From: JBCBTD01 sp039818825 | Lineage (GTDB): Bacteria > Pseudomonadota > Alphaproteobacteria > Geminicoccales > Geminicoccaceae | DNA: 16,023 bases | Direction of reading: 5' to 3' | Assembly (NCBI GenBank): GCA_039818825.1 | Contig: JBCBTD010000083.1 | Span: forward strand, 1-16,023 | Made by a program: the position numbers and the translations under genes | Shown: in pieces, positions 1-7,172 of the stretch | Layout of the letters: every line of letters starts with the position of its first letter | How positions within the stretch are numbered: the first letter of the stretch is position 1 | Notes under the pieces: generated by a model | Told to the model about the DNA's origin: nothing | Seen by the model: the letters and a program-made list of their open reading frames with translations, nothing else | Database searches by the model: none

Positions 1-192
1 GTGTTCGACGAGCCGACGGATCGCATCGCTTTCGTCGGCGCCACCGTGGCACCGGGCGAGACCGTCACCTTGCAGATTGCCGTGCTCGGCCGAAAAGGTC
101 GCGCCGTCCAGTTCCAGGACGTCGACGTCGCTGGCCAGCGCCGCCGACGTCAGCATCCCGATGGCCGCCGCGATCACCATGACCTTCCCCAT
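1..192 (-). CDS. Putative secreted protein, N-terminal part only (C-terminus beyond window)
   Basis: The minus strand is open from an ATG at 192 to the window edge (64 codons, no stop). The first 20 residues look like a classical signal peptide: a short basic start (MGK), a hydrophobic core (VMVIAAAIGML) and an AALA|SD cleavage site. An in-frame ATG at 234 would add 14 residues with several arginines; neither start has a good ribosome binding site. The visible mature part (SDVDVLELDGATF onward) matches no family I recognise; it contains one CHGG but no CXXCH haem motif. Codons end mostly in G or C, as in the neighbours. The codon-aligned plus frame starting at base 1 is also open, so the coding strand is not certain. 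The gene diverges from the ABC operon. I infer a periplasmic protein of unknown function. Confidence 0.42.
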   Translation of the reverse strand, partial: MGKVMVIAAAIGMLTSAALASDVDVLELDGATFSAEHGNLQGDGLARCHGGADESDAIRRLVEH

Positions 193-395
193 CCGCCGAG
201 CGTGGGCCCAGTCCCGCACCTTGGCAAGCTGCATGCGGCGCAAGGCAAGCGACACTCGCCGCGTTGACCATTCGACGATCAGCATGCACGCCACGCGGGC
301 AGAATGTGCCATCCGCCTCAGGTACGCGTCGTAGGCCTACCCATGGCACGTCGCTTGCTCCAAGGTCGTGCAAACCCAAAACGAGAGGGCTCTCG
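193..395. promoter_or_regulatory. Intergenic region before the ABC operon, probably holding its promoter
   Basis: This 203-nt gap separates the leftward partial gene from the rightward operon, so it should carry the operon promoter and perhaps a divergent one. A TTGACC at 264-269 resembles a sigma-70 -35 box, but I see no convincing -10 box 16-18 nt downstream. A perfect 10-bp palindrome, GTAGGCCTAC, lies at 331-340, about 55 nt before the start codon, and could be a regulator site. There is no regulator gene beside it in the window. Confidence 0.35.
382..395 (+). promoter_or_regulatory. Ribosome binding site inside a small inverted repeat, directly before the binding-protein start
   Basis: CGAGAG (382-387) and CTCTCG (390-395) are exact inverted copies separated by GG, and the ATG follows at once (396). 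Folded with a GGGC loop this gives a 5-bp stem. The purine tract GAGAGGG (383-389), 6 nt from the ATG, is the only plausible Shine-Dalgarno sequence and forms one arm and the loop. It decides the start at 396 over an upstream in-frame ATG at 264. A role in tuning translation of the first cistron is inference. Confidence 0.5.
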
Positions 396-1397
396 ATGAG
401 GATAGCGGTTCTGGCCATTGCGCTTGGCGCCGGTATTGCCGGTCCAGCCCTGGCGCTCGACGAGGTCACGTTCGGCACCAACTGGAAAGCGCAGGCCGAA
501 CACGGTGGCTACTACCAGGCCGTGGCCACTGGCATTTACGAGAAGTACGGCCTCGACGTGACGATCCGGCCGGGCGGACCGCAGGTCAACCATCCGCAGT
601 TGCTGGCGGCTGGCCGCATCGATTTCAACATGGGCGGCAACATGTTCACGTCGTTCAACTTCGTGCAGAACGACGTGCCGGCCGTGACCGTCGCCGCGAT
701 CTTCCAGAAGGAACCGCAGGTGCTGCTGGCCCATCCGGACGTCAGTATCGACAGCTTCGACGATCTCGCCGGCAAGACGTTGCTGATCGGCGCGGGCGGC
801 CGGGTGACCTACTGGCTATGGCTGAAGAGCGTCTACGGCCTGACGGATGACCAGATCGAGCCCTACACGTTCAATCCAGCGCCGTTCATCGCCGACCCCG
901 ACAAAGTGCAGCAGGGCTACGTGACGTCGGAACCCTTGGCGATCATGAAGGAAGGTGGCTTCGAGCCGGTCGTTCTGCTGATGGCGGATGCCGGCTACGA
1001 CAGCTACTCGACGACGATCGACGTGCTGCAGAGCACCATCGACGCCAACCCGGATCTGGTGCAGCGTTTCGTCGATGCCTCGATCGAAGGCTGGGTGTCG
1101 TACCTCTACGGCGACCGCACCGCGGCGAACGAGCTGATCAAGGCCGACAACCCGGACATGACCGACGAGCAGCTCGCGTTCTCCTTGGACAAGATGTTGG
1201 AGTACGGGATCGTCGACAGCGGCGACGCGCTCACCATGGGCATCGGTGCCATGACCGACGAGCGTTGGAGCAGCTTCTTCGAGAAGGCGGTCGATTGGGA
1301 CGTGTACCCGGCCGACCTCGACTACCAGGCGGCCTACACCCTCGAGTTCGTCAACCAGGGCGTCGGTCTCGACCTCAAGGCCGAACTGGAGCAGTGA
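396..1397 (+). CDS. ABC transporter periplasmic substrate-binding protein, NMT1/THI5-like
   Basis: This 333-residue protein would capture a small solute in the periplasm and deliver it to the permease encoded two genes downstream. Residues 1-20 form a signal peptide (MRIAVLAIALGAGIAGPALA, cleavage before LDEV) with no lipobox cysteine, so it should be soluble. The mature start has the NMT1/THI5 pattern: a strand (VTFGTNW), then HGGYYQA (36-42) and GIYEKYGLDV (47-55), followed by the typical SIDSFDDLAGKTLLIG segment (117-132) at the second lobe. The family binds hydroxymethylpyrimidine, formylpyrimidines, riboflavin, sulfonates and others, so the ligand cannot be named. The CCCFC iron motif of yeast THI5 is absent, so it is a binder rather than a pyrimidine synthase. 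The start at 396 is chosen for its ribosome site and for the signal peptide that begins there. It is the first gene of the six-gene operon. Confidence 0.88.
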   Translation: MRIAVLAIALGAGIAGPALALDEVTFGTNWKAQAEHGGYYQAVATGIYEKYGLDVTIRPGGPQVNHPQLLAAGRIDFNMGGNMFTSFNFVQNDVPAVTVAAIFQKEPQVLLAHPDVSIDSFDDLAGKTLLIGAGGRVTYWLWLKSVYGLTDDQIEPYTFNPAPFIADPDKVQQGYVTSEPLAIMKEGGFEPVVLLMADAGYDSYSTTIDVLQSTIDANPDLVQRFVDASIEGWVSYLYGDRTAANELIKADNPDMTDEQLAFSLDKMLEYGIVDSGDALTMGIGAMTDERWSSFFEKAVDWDVYPADLDYQAAYTLEFVNQGVGLDLKAELEQ

Positions 1398-1422
1398 CCT
1401 CCAGCGGAGGACGGCCCCCCCG

Positions 1423-2223
1423 GTGCTGGCGGTGACGGCGAGCGTCCTGACCGCCCAGCCGCCGCCCGACGCGCCGCCGCTGGTCGAGCTCCAGGGCGTC
1501 CACAAGACGTTCCAGAACGGCACGGTGGCGCTGGAGAACCTCAACCTGCGGGTCGGCGAGCACGAGTTCGTCAGCCTGCTCGGGCCGTCGGGCTGCGGCA
1601 AGAGCACGGCGCTCAGGATCATCGCCCGGCTTTCCGGCGTGACCGCCGGCCGCATGGTTTGGGCCGGCGGGGTCGCCGTCGGCGACATCGGCTTCGTCTT
1701 CCAGGAACCGACGCTGATGCCCTGGGCGACGGTCTTCGACAATGTCTACCTGCCGCTACGGCTCCAGCACGTGCCCAAACGTCGAGTAGAGGGGCAGGTG
1801 TTCGAGGCTCTGGATCTCGTCGGTCTCCGCGACTTCTGGCAGGCCTATCCGCGCGAACTCTCGGGCGGGATGAAGATGCGGGTGTCGATCGCCCGCGCCT
1901 TGGTCACCGAGCCCAAGGTGTTGTTGATGGACGAGCCGTTCGCCGCCCTCGACGAGATCACCCGTTTCAAGCTGAACAACGATCTGTTGAACCTCTGGCA
2001 GCAGCGGCGGTTCACCGTCGTGTTCGTCACCCACAGTGTCTACGAGAGCGTGTATCTGTCCGAGCGGATCCTGGTCATGGCGGCGCGGCCCGGCCGGATC
2101 GTCGGCGAGATCGACGTCGCCGCCGCCTATCCGAGGGCCGAAGCGTTCCGCACGTCCGAAGCCTACAACCACTGGTGTCGGGAAGCATCCGCCGAACTGC
2201 ACCGCGCGATGGGGGACGCCTGA
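1423..2223 (+). CDS. ABC transporter ATPase of the nitrate/sulfonate/pyrimidine-importer class
   Basis: This cytoplasmic ATPase (266 residues) powers the importer. All nucleotide-binding motifs are intact: Walker A GPSGCGKST (54-62), Q-loop in FQEPTLMPW (Q94), signature LSGGM (146-150), Walker B VLLMDEP (166-172), D-loop ALD (175-177) and switch histidine H204 in VTHSV. The Q-loop segment QEPTLMPW and the DEPFAALDEITR segment are those of the SsuB/TauB/ThiZ group, matching the NMT1-type binding protein and single permease beside it. The GTG start at 1423 lies 12 nt after GGAGG (1406-1410); an in-frame GTG at 1432 is an alternative. It follows the binding-protein gene by 25 nt, and its stop abuts the permease ATG. 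Confidence 0.93.
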   Translation: MLAVTASVLTAQPPPDAPPLVELQGVHKTFQNGTVALENLNLRVGEHEFVSLLGPSGCGKSTALRIIARLSGVTAGRMVWAGGVAVGDIGFVFQEPTLMPWATVFDNVYLPLRLQHVPKRRVEGQVFEALDLVGLRDFWQAYPRELSGGMKMRVSIARALVTEPKVLLMDEPFAALDEITRFKLNNDLLNLWQQRRFTVVFVTHSVYESVYLSERILVMAARPGRIVGEIDVAAAYPRAEAFRTSEAYNHWCREASAELHRAMGDA

Positions 2224-3078
2224 ATGTCGTCGGTGATCGAGCCCGTGGCGTTGCAGGACGTCGCCCTGGCCCAGTCCCACGAGCGCCGAGAGCGGTTGGA
2301 ACGAATGGTCGGGTGGCTGGCGCCGCTGGTCATCGGCGTGTTGGCGGTTGCCACTTGGGAAGCGATCGTCTGGGTGAACCAGGTTCCGCACTACATCCTG
2401 CCGGCGCCGAGCCGGGTGTTCGTGACGTTGTTCCAGGACTGGGGCACCTTGTCGGCGTCATTGCTGGTGACTCTGCAGATCACCTTCATGGCGCTGGCCG
2501 TGGCGATCGTCGGTGGTGTCGGGCTCGCCGTTCTGTTCAGCTTGTCCAAGTGGGTCGAGCTGTCGTTGTTCCCGTTCGCCGTGGTCTTGCAGGTCACGCC
2601 GATCGTCGCGATCGCACCGCTCATCCTGATCTACGTCGACAACACCTACGGTGCCCTGTTGATTTGCGCTTGGATCGTCGCGTTCTTCCCGATCTTGTCG
2701 AACACGACGTTGGGCCTCAACTCGGCCGACCACAACCTGCAGAACCTTTTCCAACTGTACGGGGCCAACCGCTGGCAAACCCTGCGCTTCTTGAAGCTGC
2801 CGGCGGCAATGCCCTACTTCCTCGGCGGGTTGAAGATTGCCGGCGGCTTGGCGCTGATCGGCGCGATCGTCGCCGAGTTCGCGGCCGGTTCGGCTGGTGC
2901 CGGATCAGGCCTCGCCTACCGGATCCTCGAAGCTGGCTACCGGCTCAACATCCCCCGCATGTTCGCAGCTCTGATCCTCATCTCGACGGCCGGTATCGCC
3001 ATCTTCCTCGCTTTCTCCTTGCTGGCCCACCTGCTGCTGAGGCATTGGCACGAGAGCGCGATCAAACGCGAGAGTTGA
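2224..3078 (+). CDS. ABC transporter inner-membrane permease
   Basis: This 284-residue permease (BPD_transp_1 fold) would dimerise to form the import channel. By eye there are about six hydrophobic segments, near residues 30-50, 84-106, 113-137, 141-160, 200-222 and 246-272, after a charged cytoplasmic N-terminus (SHERRERLERM). The EAA loop that docks on the ATPase is at about 178-205, with the conserved glycine in LYGANRWQTLRFLKLP. The ATG follows the ATPase stop with no gap (TGA-ATG at 2221-2226), and GGGGGA (2211-2216) serves as ribosome site, which suggests translational coupling. Length and loop are normal for SsuC/TauC/ThiX-type permeases. Substrate choice is set mainly by the binding protein. 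Confidence 0.92.
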   Translation: MSSVIEPVALQDVALAQSHERRERLERMVGWLAPLVIGVLAVATWEAIVWVNQVPHYILPAPSRVFVTLFQDWGTLSASLLVTLQITFMALAVAIVGGVGLAVLFSLSKWVELSLFPFAVVLQVTPIVAIAPLILIYVDNTYGALLICAWIVAFFPILSNTTLGLNSADHNLQNLFQLYGANRWQTLRFLKLPAAMPYFLGGLKIAGGLALIGAIVAEFAAGSAGAGSGLAYRILEAGYRLNIPRMFAALILISTAGIAIFLAFSLLAHLLLRHWHESAIKRES

Positions 3079-3082
3079 ACCG

Positions 3083-4366
3083 TTGACGTTGTCGCTGCCG
3101 CCTGACGGCACCTACACCCTCGTTGGCGCTTCTGCGCCGGCCTGCCTCGTCCACGGCTTCGAGCACGGCCCGTCTGACCAGGACGGCGTCGTACGTCTCG
3201 ATGTCGGCATTGCCGACGGCCGGCTGGCCATGCCTGGGCAGGGCGCCCGCATCGACGTCGGCGAGCGTATGTTGTGGCCCGCGCCCGTCGACGTGCATAC
3301 TCATCTGGACAAGGGGCACATCTGGCCGCGAGCGCGCAACCTGGACGGCAGCTTCGACAGCGCCTTGACCGCCGTGCGCGCCGACCGGGAAGCCCGATGG
3401 ACCGCCGGGGACGTCAGGGCGCGCATGGAGTTTGCGCTCCGTTGCGCCTGGGCGCACGGCACCGCAGCCATCCGCACCCATCTGGACAGCTCCGGCGCCC
3501 AGGCTGCGATCTCATGGCCCGTGTTCGCCGAGATGCGCGAACGATGGGCAGGGCGCATCGAACTGCAGGCGGTAGCGCTGGCGACGCTGGACGACTACGC
3601 CGGCGCCACTGGTGTGGCGCTAGCGGATCGTGTCGCCGAGCACGGCGGCGTCCTCGGTCTCGTGCCGTGGATGCAGGACGACCTGGACGATGCGCTGGAC
3701 CGCTGGTTCGTTCTCGCGGGCGAGCGCGGCTTGGATGTCGATCTGCACGTGGACGAAAGCCTGGACCCGACCGCCCGGGCCCTCGATCATCTTGCCAGGA
3801 GCGCCAGCCGCGTCGGCTACACCGGCAACATCGTCGCCGGCCATTGCTGTTCGCTGTCGGTGCAAGAGCCTGACGCCGTCGCGCAGACGCTAGATGCCGT
3901 TGCCGAGGCCGGCATCGCCATCGTCTCCCTGCCGATGTGCAACCTCTACCTGCAAGACCGGCGAGCCGGCCGGACACCTCGCTACCGCGGCGTGACGTTG
4001 CTCCACGAGCTGGCGGCGCGCGACATTCCTCACGCCTTGGCCAGCGACAATACACGCGACCCGTTCTACGCCTATGGCGATCTCGACCTCCACGAAGTGT
4101 TTCGCGAGGCGGTGCGGATCGCCCACCTCGATCATCCGTTCGGCGCTTGGCCCCGGGCGGTGACGGCCACGCCGGCGCGGCTGATGGGGTTGGTCGATCG
4201 GGGGCTGCTGCGGCCGGGGGCGCCGGCCGATCTCGTGCTGTTCGAGGGGCGCCGCTTCTCCGAGCTTCTTTCGCGGCCGGAGGCCGGTCGGGTGGCGTTG
4301 CGAGGTGGCGCCGTCAGTGACGCCCGCGTTCCGGCCTACGCGGAACTCGACGGTTTGTTCGATTGA
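3083..4366 (+). CDS. Cytosine-deaminase-like metal-dependent amidohydrolase
   Basis: This 427-residue cytosolic enzyme of the amidohydrolase superfamily is closest in motif layout to CodA. Metal and catalytic residues are visible: HTHLDK (H72, H74), LHVDE (H222, E225), GHCCSLS (H254) and SDN (D322). The order and spacing match the metal site, proton-shuttle glutamate and second histidine known in E. coli CodA. Family members hydrolyse C-N bonds in cytosine, isocytosine, creatinine-like rings and N-alkylammelides. SDNTRDPFYAYGDLD (321-335) after the last aspartate differs from the true cytosine deaminase sequence as I recall it, so a related substrate is more likely. The start is taken as TTG 3083, 4 nt after the permease stop, with GAGAG (3070-3074) as ribosome site; TTG 3089 is also possible. 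Its place behind a dedicated importer suggests it acts on the imported compound. Confidence 0.85.
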   Translation: MTLSLPPDGTYTLVGASAPACLVHGFEHGPSDQDGVVRLDVGIADGRLAMPGQGARIDVGERMLWPAPVDVHTHLDKGHIWPRARNLDGSFDSALTAVRADREARWTAGDVRARMEFALRCAWAHGTAAIRTHLDSSGAQAAISWPVFAEMRERWAGRIELQAVALATLDDYAGATGVALADRVAEHGGVLGLVPWMQDDLDDALDRWFVLAGERGLDVDLHVDESLDPTARALDHLARSASRVGYTGNIVAGHCCSLSVQEPDAVAQTLDAVAEAGIAIVSLPMCNLYLQDRRAGRTPRYRGVTLLHELAARDIPHALASDNTRDPFYAYGDLDLHEVFREAVRIAHLDHPFGAWPRAVTATPARLMGLVDRGLLRPGAPADLVLFEGRRFSELLSRPEAGRVALRGGAVSDARVPAYAELDGLFD

Positions 4367-4380
4367 GCGAGGAGGGGCCG

Positions 4381-5760
4381 GTGCCTGAGCTCCACGGGTT
4401 GCTGGACGACCTTCACGATCTGGACGTCGAGACGCAGCCGCAGAAGGTGAAGCGACGAAGCCGCGACTTCTATTGGTACAGCCCGATCCTCCGACGCCAG
4501 CTCGACGACGTGACCGCCGACGCGGTGGTCACGCCACGGAACGAGGCGGAGGTGGTTCGGGTCGTGCGCAGCGCCGTGGCGCGCGACGTTCCGCTGACCG
4601 TGCGCGGCGGTGGGACCGGTAACTACGGCCAGGCAATGCCGCTGAAGGGCGGCGTCGTCCTCGATCTGTCGGCGTTGGCCGCGGTCAAGGCGATCGACTT
4701 CGGCCGGGTCAGGGTCGAAGCCGGCGCGAAGATCATCGACGTCGACCATGCTTGTCAGGCCGACAGCCGCCAGGAGCTGCGCTTCCACCCGTCCACCCGG
4801 GCGACCGGCACGATCGGTGGATACGTGGCCGGCGGTTCTTCCGGCATCGGCTCGGTCACCTGGGGGTTGTTGCGCGACCGCGGCAACATCCTGGGCGCCC
4901 GCGTGGTCACCGCCGAGGCGGAGCCCAGGATCCTCGAACTACGCGGCGACGCGATCCAGAAGGTGAACCACGCCTACGGCACCAACGGCGTCATCACCGA
5001 ACTGGAGATGCCGCTGGCGCCGGCCTATCCCTGGCGCGATGCGGTCGTCGCGTTCGACGACTTCATGGTCGCATGTCGTTTCGCCGACGACCTCGCCCGG
5101 CAGGACGGCCTCTTGAAAAAGCTCGTCTGCGTTCTGCCGTCGCCGATCGCCGGTCGCTGGGTCATGCCGGATCTTGCCGACGAGCGGCAATCTCTGGTTC
5201 TCGTGATGATCGCCGACCATGTGGCCGAACTCTTCCGCGCGTTCGTCGCCACCCACGGTGGCCAGTGCCTGCGCGACGCATTGCCGAGCGAACTGCCGCA
5301 CCAAGCCCTGCCGCTCTACGAGTACAGCTGGAACCACACGACCCTGCACTGCCTCAAGCACACCCGCGACATCACCTATCTGCAGACGCTGTTCCCGCCA
5401 CCGACCCACCTCGCCAAGGTCGAAGAGATGTACCGCCATTTCGGTGAAGAGGTTCATCTGCATCTGGAGTTCGTCAGGTTCGGCGGCGAGATCGCCTGCT
5501 TCGGCCTCCAGGTCGTCGAGTACACGTCGGAGCCGCGGCTCCACGCCATCATGGACTACCACAACGCGAATGGTTGCCCGATTTTCAACCCGCACGACTA
5601 CACTTTGGAGGGCGGTGGCATGAAGAAGGTCGACACCCTACAGCTCGCATTCAAGCGCGAGGCGGACCCCAAGGGTTTGCTCAACCCGGGCAAGATGATC
5701 GGGTGGGACGATCCCGACTACGACGACAGCAGCGACCGCCGGTTCCTCTATGACCAGTGA
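4381..5760 (+). CDS. FAD-linked oxidase/dehydrogenase, first of a tandem pair (VAO/GlcD type)
   Basis: This 459-residue flavoprotein should oxidise a small polar substrate in the cytosol. The FAD-binding domain carries RGGGTGNYGQ (75-84), the pyrophosphate loop, then TIGGYVAGGSSGIGS (144-158) and YGTNGVITE (199-207), all typical of the PCMH/VAO fold. The C-terminus has the NPGKM motif (435-439). A WNHTTLHCLK motif (317-326) is shared with the next gene and may be subfamily-specific. No histidine sits at the usual covalent flavin position near the glycine loop, so FAD is probably non-covalent. I chose GTG 4381 because GGAGG (4371-4375) lies 5 nt upstream; a TTG at 4363 overlapping the amidohydrolase stop would add six residues. 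The gene is coupled closely to the deaminase-like gene and overlaps the second oxidase by 11 nt. Its substrate is unknown. Confidence 0.85.
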   Translation: MPELHGLLDDLHDLDVETQPQKVKRRSRDFYWYSPILRRQLDDVTADAVVTPRNEAEVVRVVRSAVARDVPLTVRGGGTGNYGQAMPLKGGVVLDLSALAAVKAIDFGRVRVEAGAKIIDVDHACQADSRQELRFHPSTRATGTIGGYVAGGSSGIGSVTWGLLRDRGNILGARVVTAEAEPRILELRGDAIQKVNHAYGTNGVITELEMPLAPAYPWRDAVVAFDDFMVACRFADDLARQDGLLKKLVCVLPSPIAGRWVMPDLADERQSLVLVMIADHVAELFRAFVATHGGQCLRDALPSELPHQALPLYEYSWNHTTLHCLKHTRDITYLQTLFPPPTHLAKVEEMYRHFGEEVHLHLEFVRFGGEIACFGLQVVEYTSEPRLHAIMDYHNANGCPIFNPHDYTLEGGGMKKVDTLQLAFKREADPKGLLNPGKMIGWDDPDYDDSSDRRFLYDQ

Positions 5761-7147
5761 GCGTCCCGATTTCGGCCCGCGGCCGCATCGCGACTCGGTC
5801 GCCGCGGCACTCGCCGAGCTCGATGGACTGGTGATCGAGACCGAGCCCGCCAAGGTCAAGAAGCGCAGCCGCGACTTCCATTGGTTCAGCCCAGTCCTCA
5901 AAGCCCGCCTCGACGAGGTGACCGCCGACGCGGTGGTCGCGCCCGCCGACGAGGCCGAGGTAAGGCGCGTGCTGGCGGCATGCTTCAACCACGACGTGCC
6001 GGTGACGGTGCGCGGTGGCGGCACCGGCAACTACGGCCAGGCGATGCCGCTCCGCGGCGGGATCGTCCTCGACACGGGCTACCTCAATGCGCTCGTCGAC
6101 GTCCGCCAGGGTTGGGTCAGAGCCCAAGCTGGTTGCATGATGGGCGTGCTCGACGCGCGCCTGCGTGAGCGGGGTCAGAGCCTGCGCTTCCACCCCAGCA
6201 CCGTCGATACGGCGACCATCGGCGGCTTCGTCGCTGGAGGTTCCGGCGGTGTCGGCAGCATCACCTGGGGAAGTCTGCGCGACACCGGTGCCGTGCGGGC
6301 GCTCCGGGTGGTCACGGTCGAGGAAACACCGCGCACGCTGGAGTTGCGGGGCTCTCATGCCCGATTGGCGATGCACGGCTTCGGCACCGCTGGGGTCATC
6401 ACCGAGGTCGAACTGCCGACAGCGCCGCTCACCCGGTGGCTGGAGCGCGTGGTCGGGTTTCGGCAATTCGCCCGTGCAGTCGCGTTCGCGGATGCTTTGG
6501 CGCACGAGGATGCGATCTTGAAGCGCCTCGTCAGCGTCGTCGCGGCGCCGGCGGCAGCACGATACCTGTTCCCGCATGGGATCGACGAATCCACCCATGC
6601 CGTTCTTGTGATGGTCGCCGAGACGGCGGACGAGGCGTTGGACGAGCTGGTGGCGGCTCATGGCGGCAGCGCCGTCGCGGCGGCGGGCTCACCGCTTTAC
6701 GAGTACGCGTGGAACCACACCACGCTGCACGCGCTGAAGCACGACCGCGCCTGGACCTACCTGCAGGTGGGCTATCCGCAGCCGGGAACGGTCGAGCGCG
6801 TGGTGCGCATGGCCGAGGCGTTCGGCCCGGACGAAGTGATCCCGCACATAGAGTTCCTGCGGATGCGGGGGGTGACTGCGGCATCGGGGCTACCGCTGGT
6901 GCGGTTCACCTCGGAGGCACGTCTTGCCGAGATCATCGCTGCTCACGAGACCGCAGGGTGCCCCGTGTTCAATCCGCACGTCTTCACCCTCGAGGAGATG
7001 GGGCGAAAGCACGTCGACAAGCGTCTCGTGGCCTTCAAGCAGGAGGTGGATCCGAAGAACCTGCTGAACCCCGGCAAGATGCTGAGCTTCGAGCGGCCGG
7101 AGCTGGTCCAGGACCAGCCGACGGCTTTCGGCTTCCGCAGCCAGTAA
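5750..7147 (+). CDS. FAD-linked oxidase/dehydrogenase, second of a tandem pair
   Basis: This 465-residue paralogue of the preceding oxidase has the same architecture: FAD loop RGGGTGNYGQ (88-97), TIGGFVAGGSGGVGS (156-170), FGTAGVITE (211-219), WNHTTLHALK (321-330) and NPGKM (440-444). In an 80-residue stretch of the N-terminal domain (from ETEPAKVKKR) I count about 55 identities with the first copy; the substrate-side domain is more diverged. Both copies keep the flavin motifs, so both could be active, either on different substrates or as a heteromer. The ATG lies 11 nt inside the end of the first oxidase gene. It is the last gene of the operon and ends 25 nt from the convergent GH65 gene, with no clear terminator between them. 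Confidence 0.85.
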   Translation: MTSERPDFGPRPHRDSVAAALAELDGLVIETEPAKVKKRSRDFHWFSPVLKARLDEVTADAVVAPADEAEVRRVLAACFNHDVPVTVRGGGTGNYGQAMPLRGGIVLDTGYLNALVDVRQGWVRAQAGCMMGVLDARLRERGQSLRFHPSTVDTATIGGFVAGGSGGVGSITWGSLRDTGAVRALRVVTVEETPRTLELRGSHARLAMHGFGTAGVITEVELPTAPLTRWLERVVGFRQFARAVAFADALAHEDAILKRLVSVVAAPAAARYLFPHGIDESTHAVLVMVAETADEALDELVAAHGGSAVAAAGSPLYEYAWNHTTLHALKHDRAWTYLQVGYPQPGTVERVVRMAEAFGPDEVIPHIEFLRMRGVTAASGLPLVRFTSEARLAEIIAAHETAGCPVFNPHVFTLEEMGRKHVDKRLVAFKQEVDPKNLLNPGKMLSFERPELVQDQPTAFGFRSQ

Positions 7148-7172
7148 GAGCGGGCCGGCCGCGTCCCTGTCG

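Noticed and set aside
1..267. Plus-strand frame from GTG at base 1
   Set aside because: It is open for 88 codons, but the second half is arginine- and proline-rich shadow sequence. The codon-aligned minus frame has a clear signal peptide and is preferred, with some doubt.
396..1397. Hydroxymethylpyrimidine synthase (THI5) activity for the binding protein
   Set aside because: The CCCFC iron motif is missing, and a signal peptide and a neighbouring ABC transporter are present.
816..1742. A 308-codon open frame on the minus strand
   Set aside because: It is antisense to the binding-protein and ATPase genes and shows no family motif.
1659..3086. A 475-codon open frame on the plus strand overlapping the ATPase and permease genes
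   Set aside because: The translation is arginine-rich and of low complexity, while the other frame encodes clear ABC proteins.
5681..6661. A 326-codon open frame on the minus strand
   Set aside because: It is the complement of the second FAD oxidase gene, which carries all family motifs.
7148..7172. Possible bidirectional terminator between the convergent oxidase and GH65 genes
   Set aside because: GGCCGGCC is palindromic, but the stem is short and there is no T-run on either strand.
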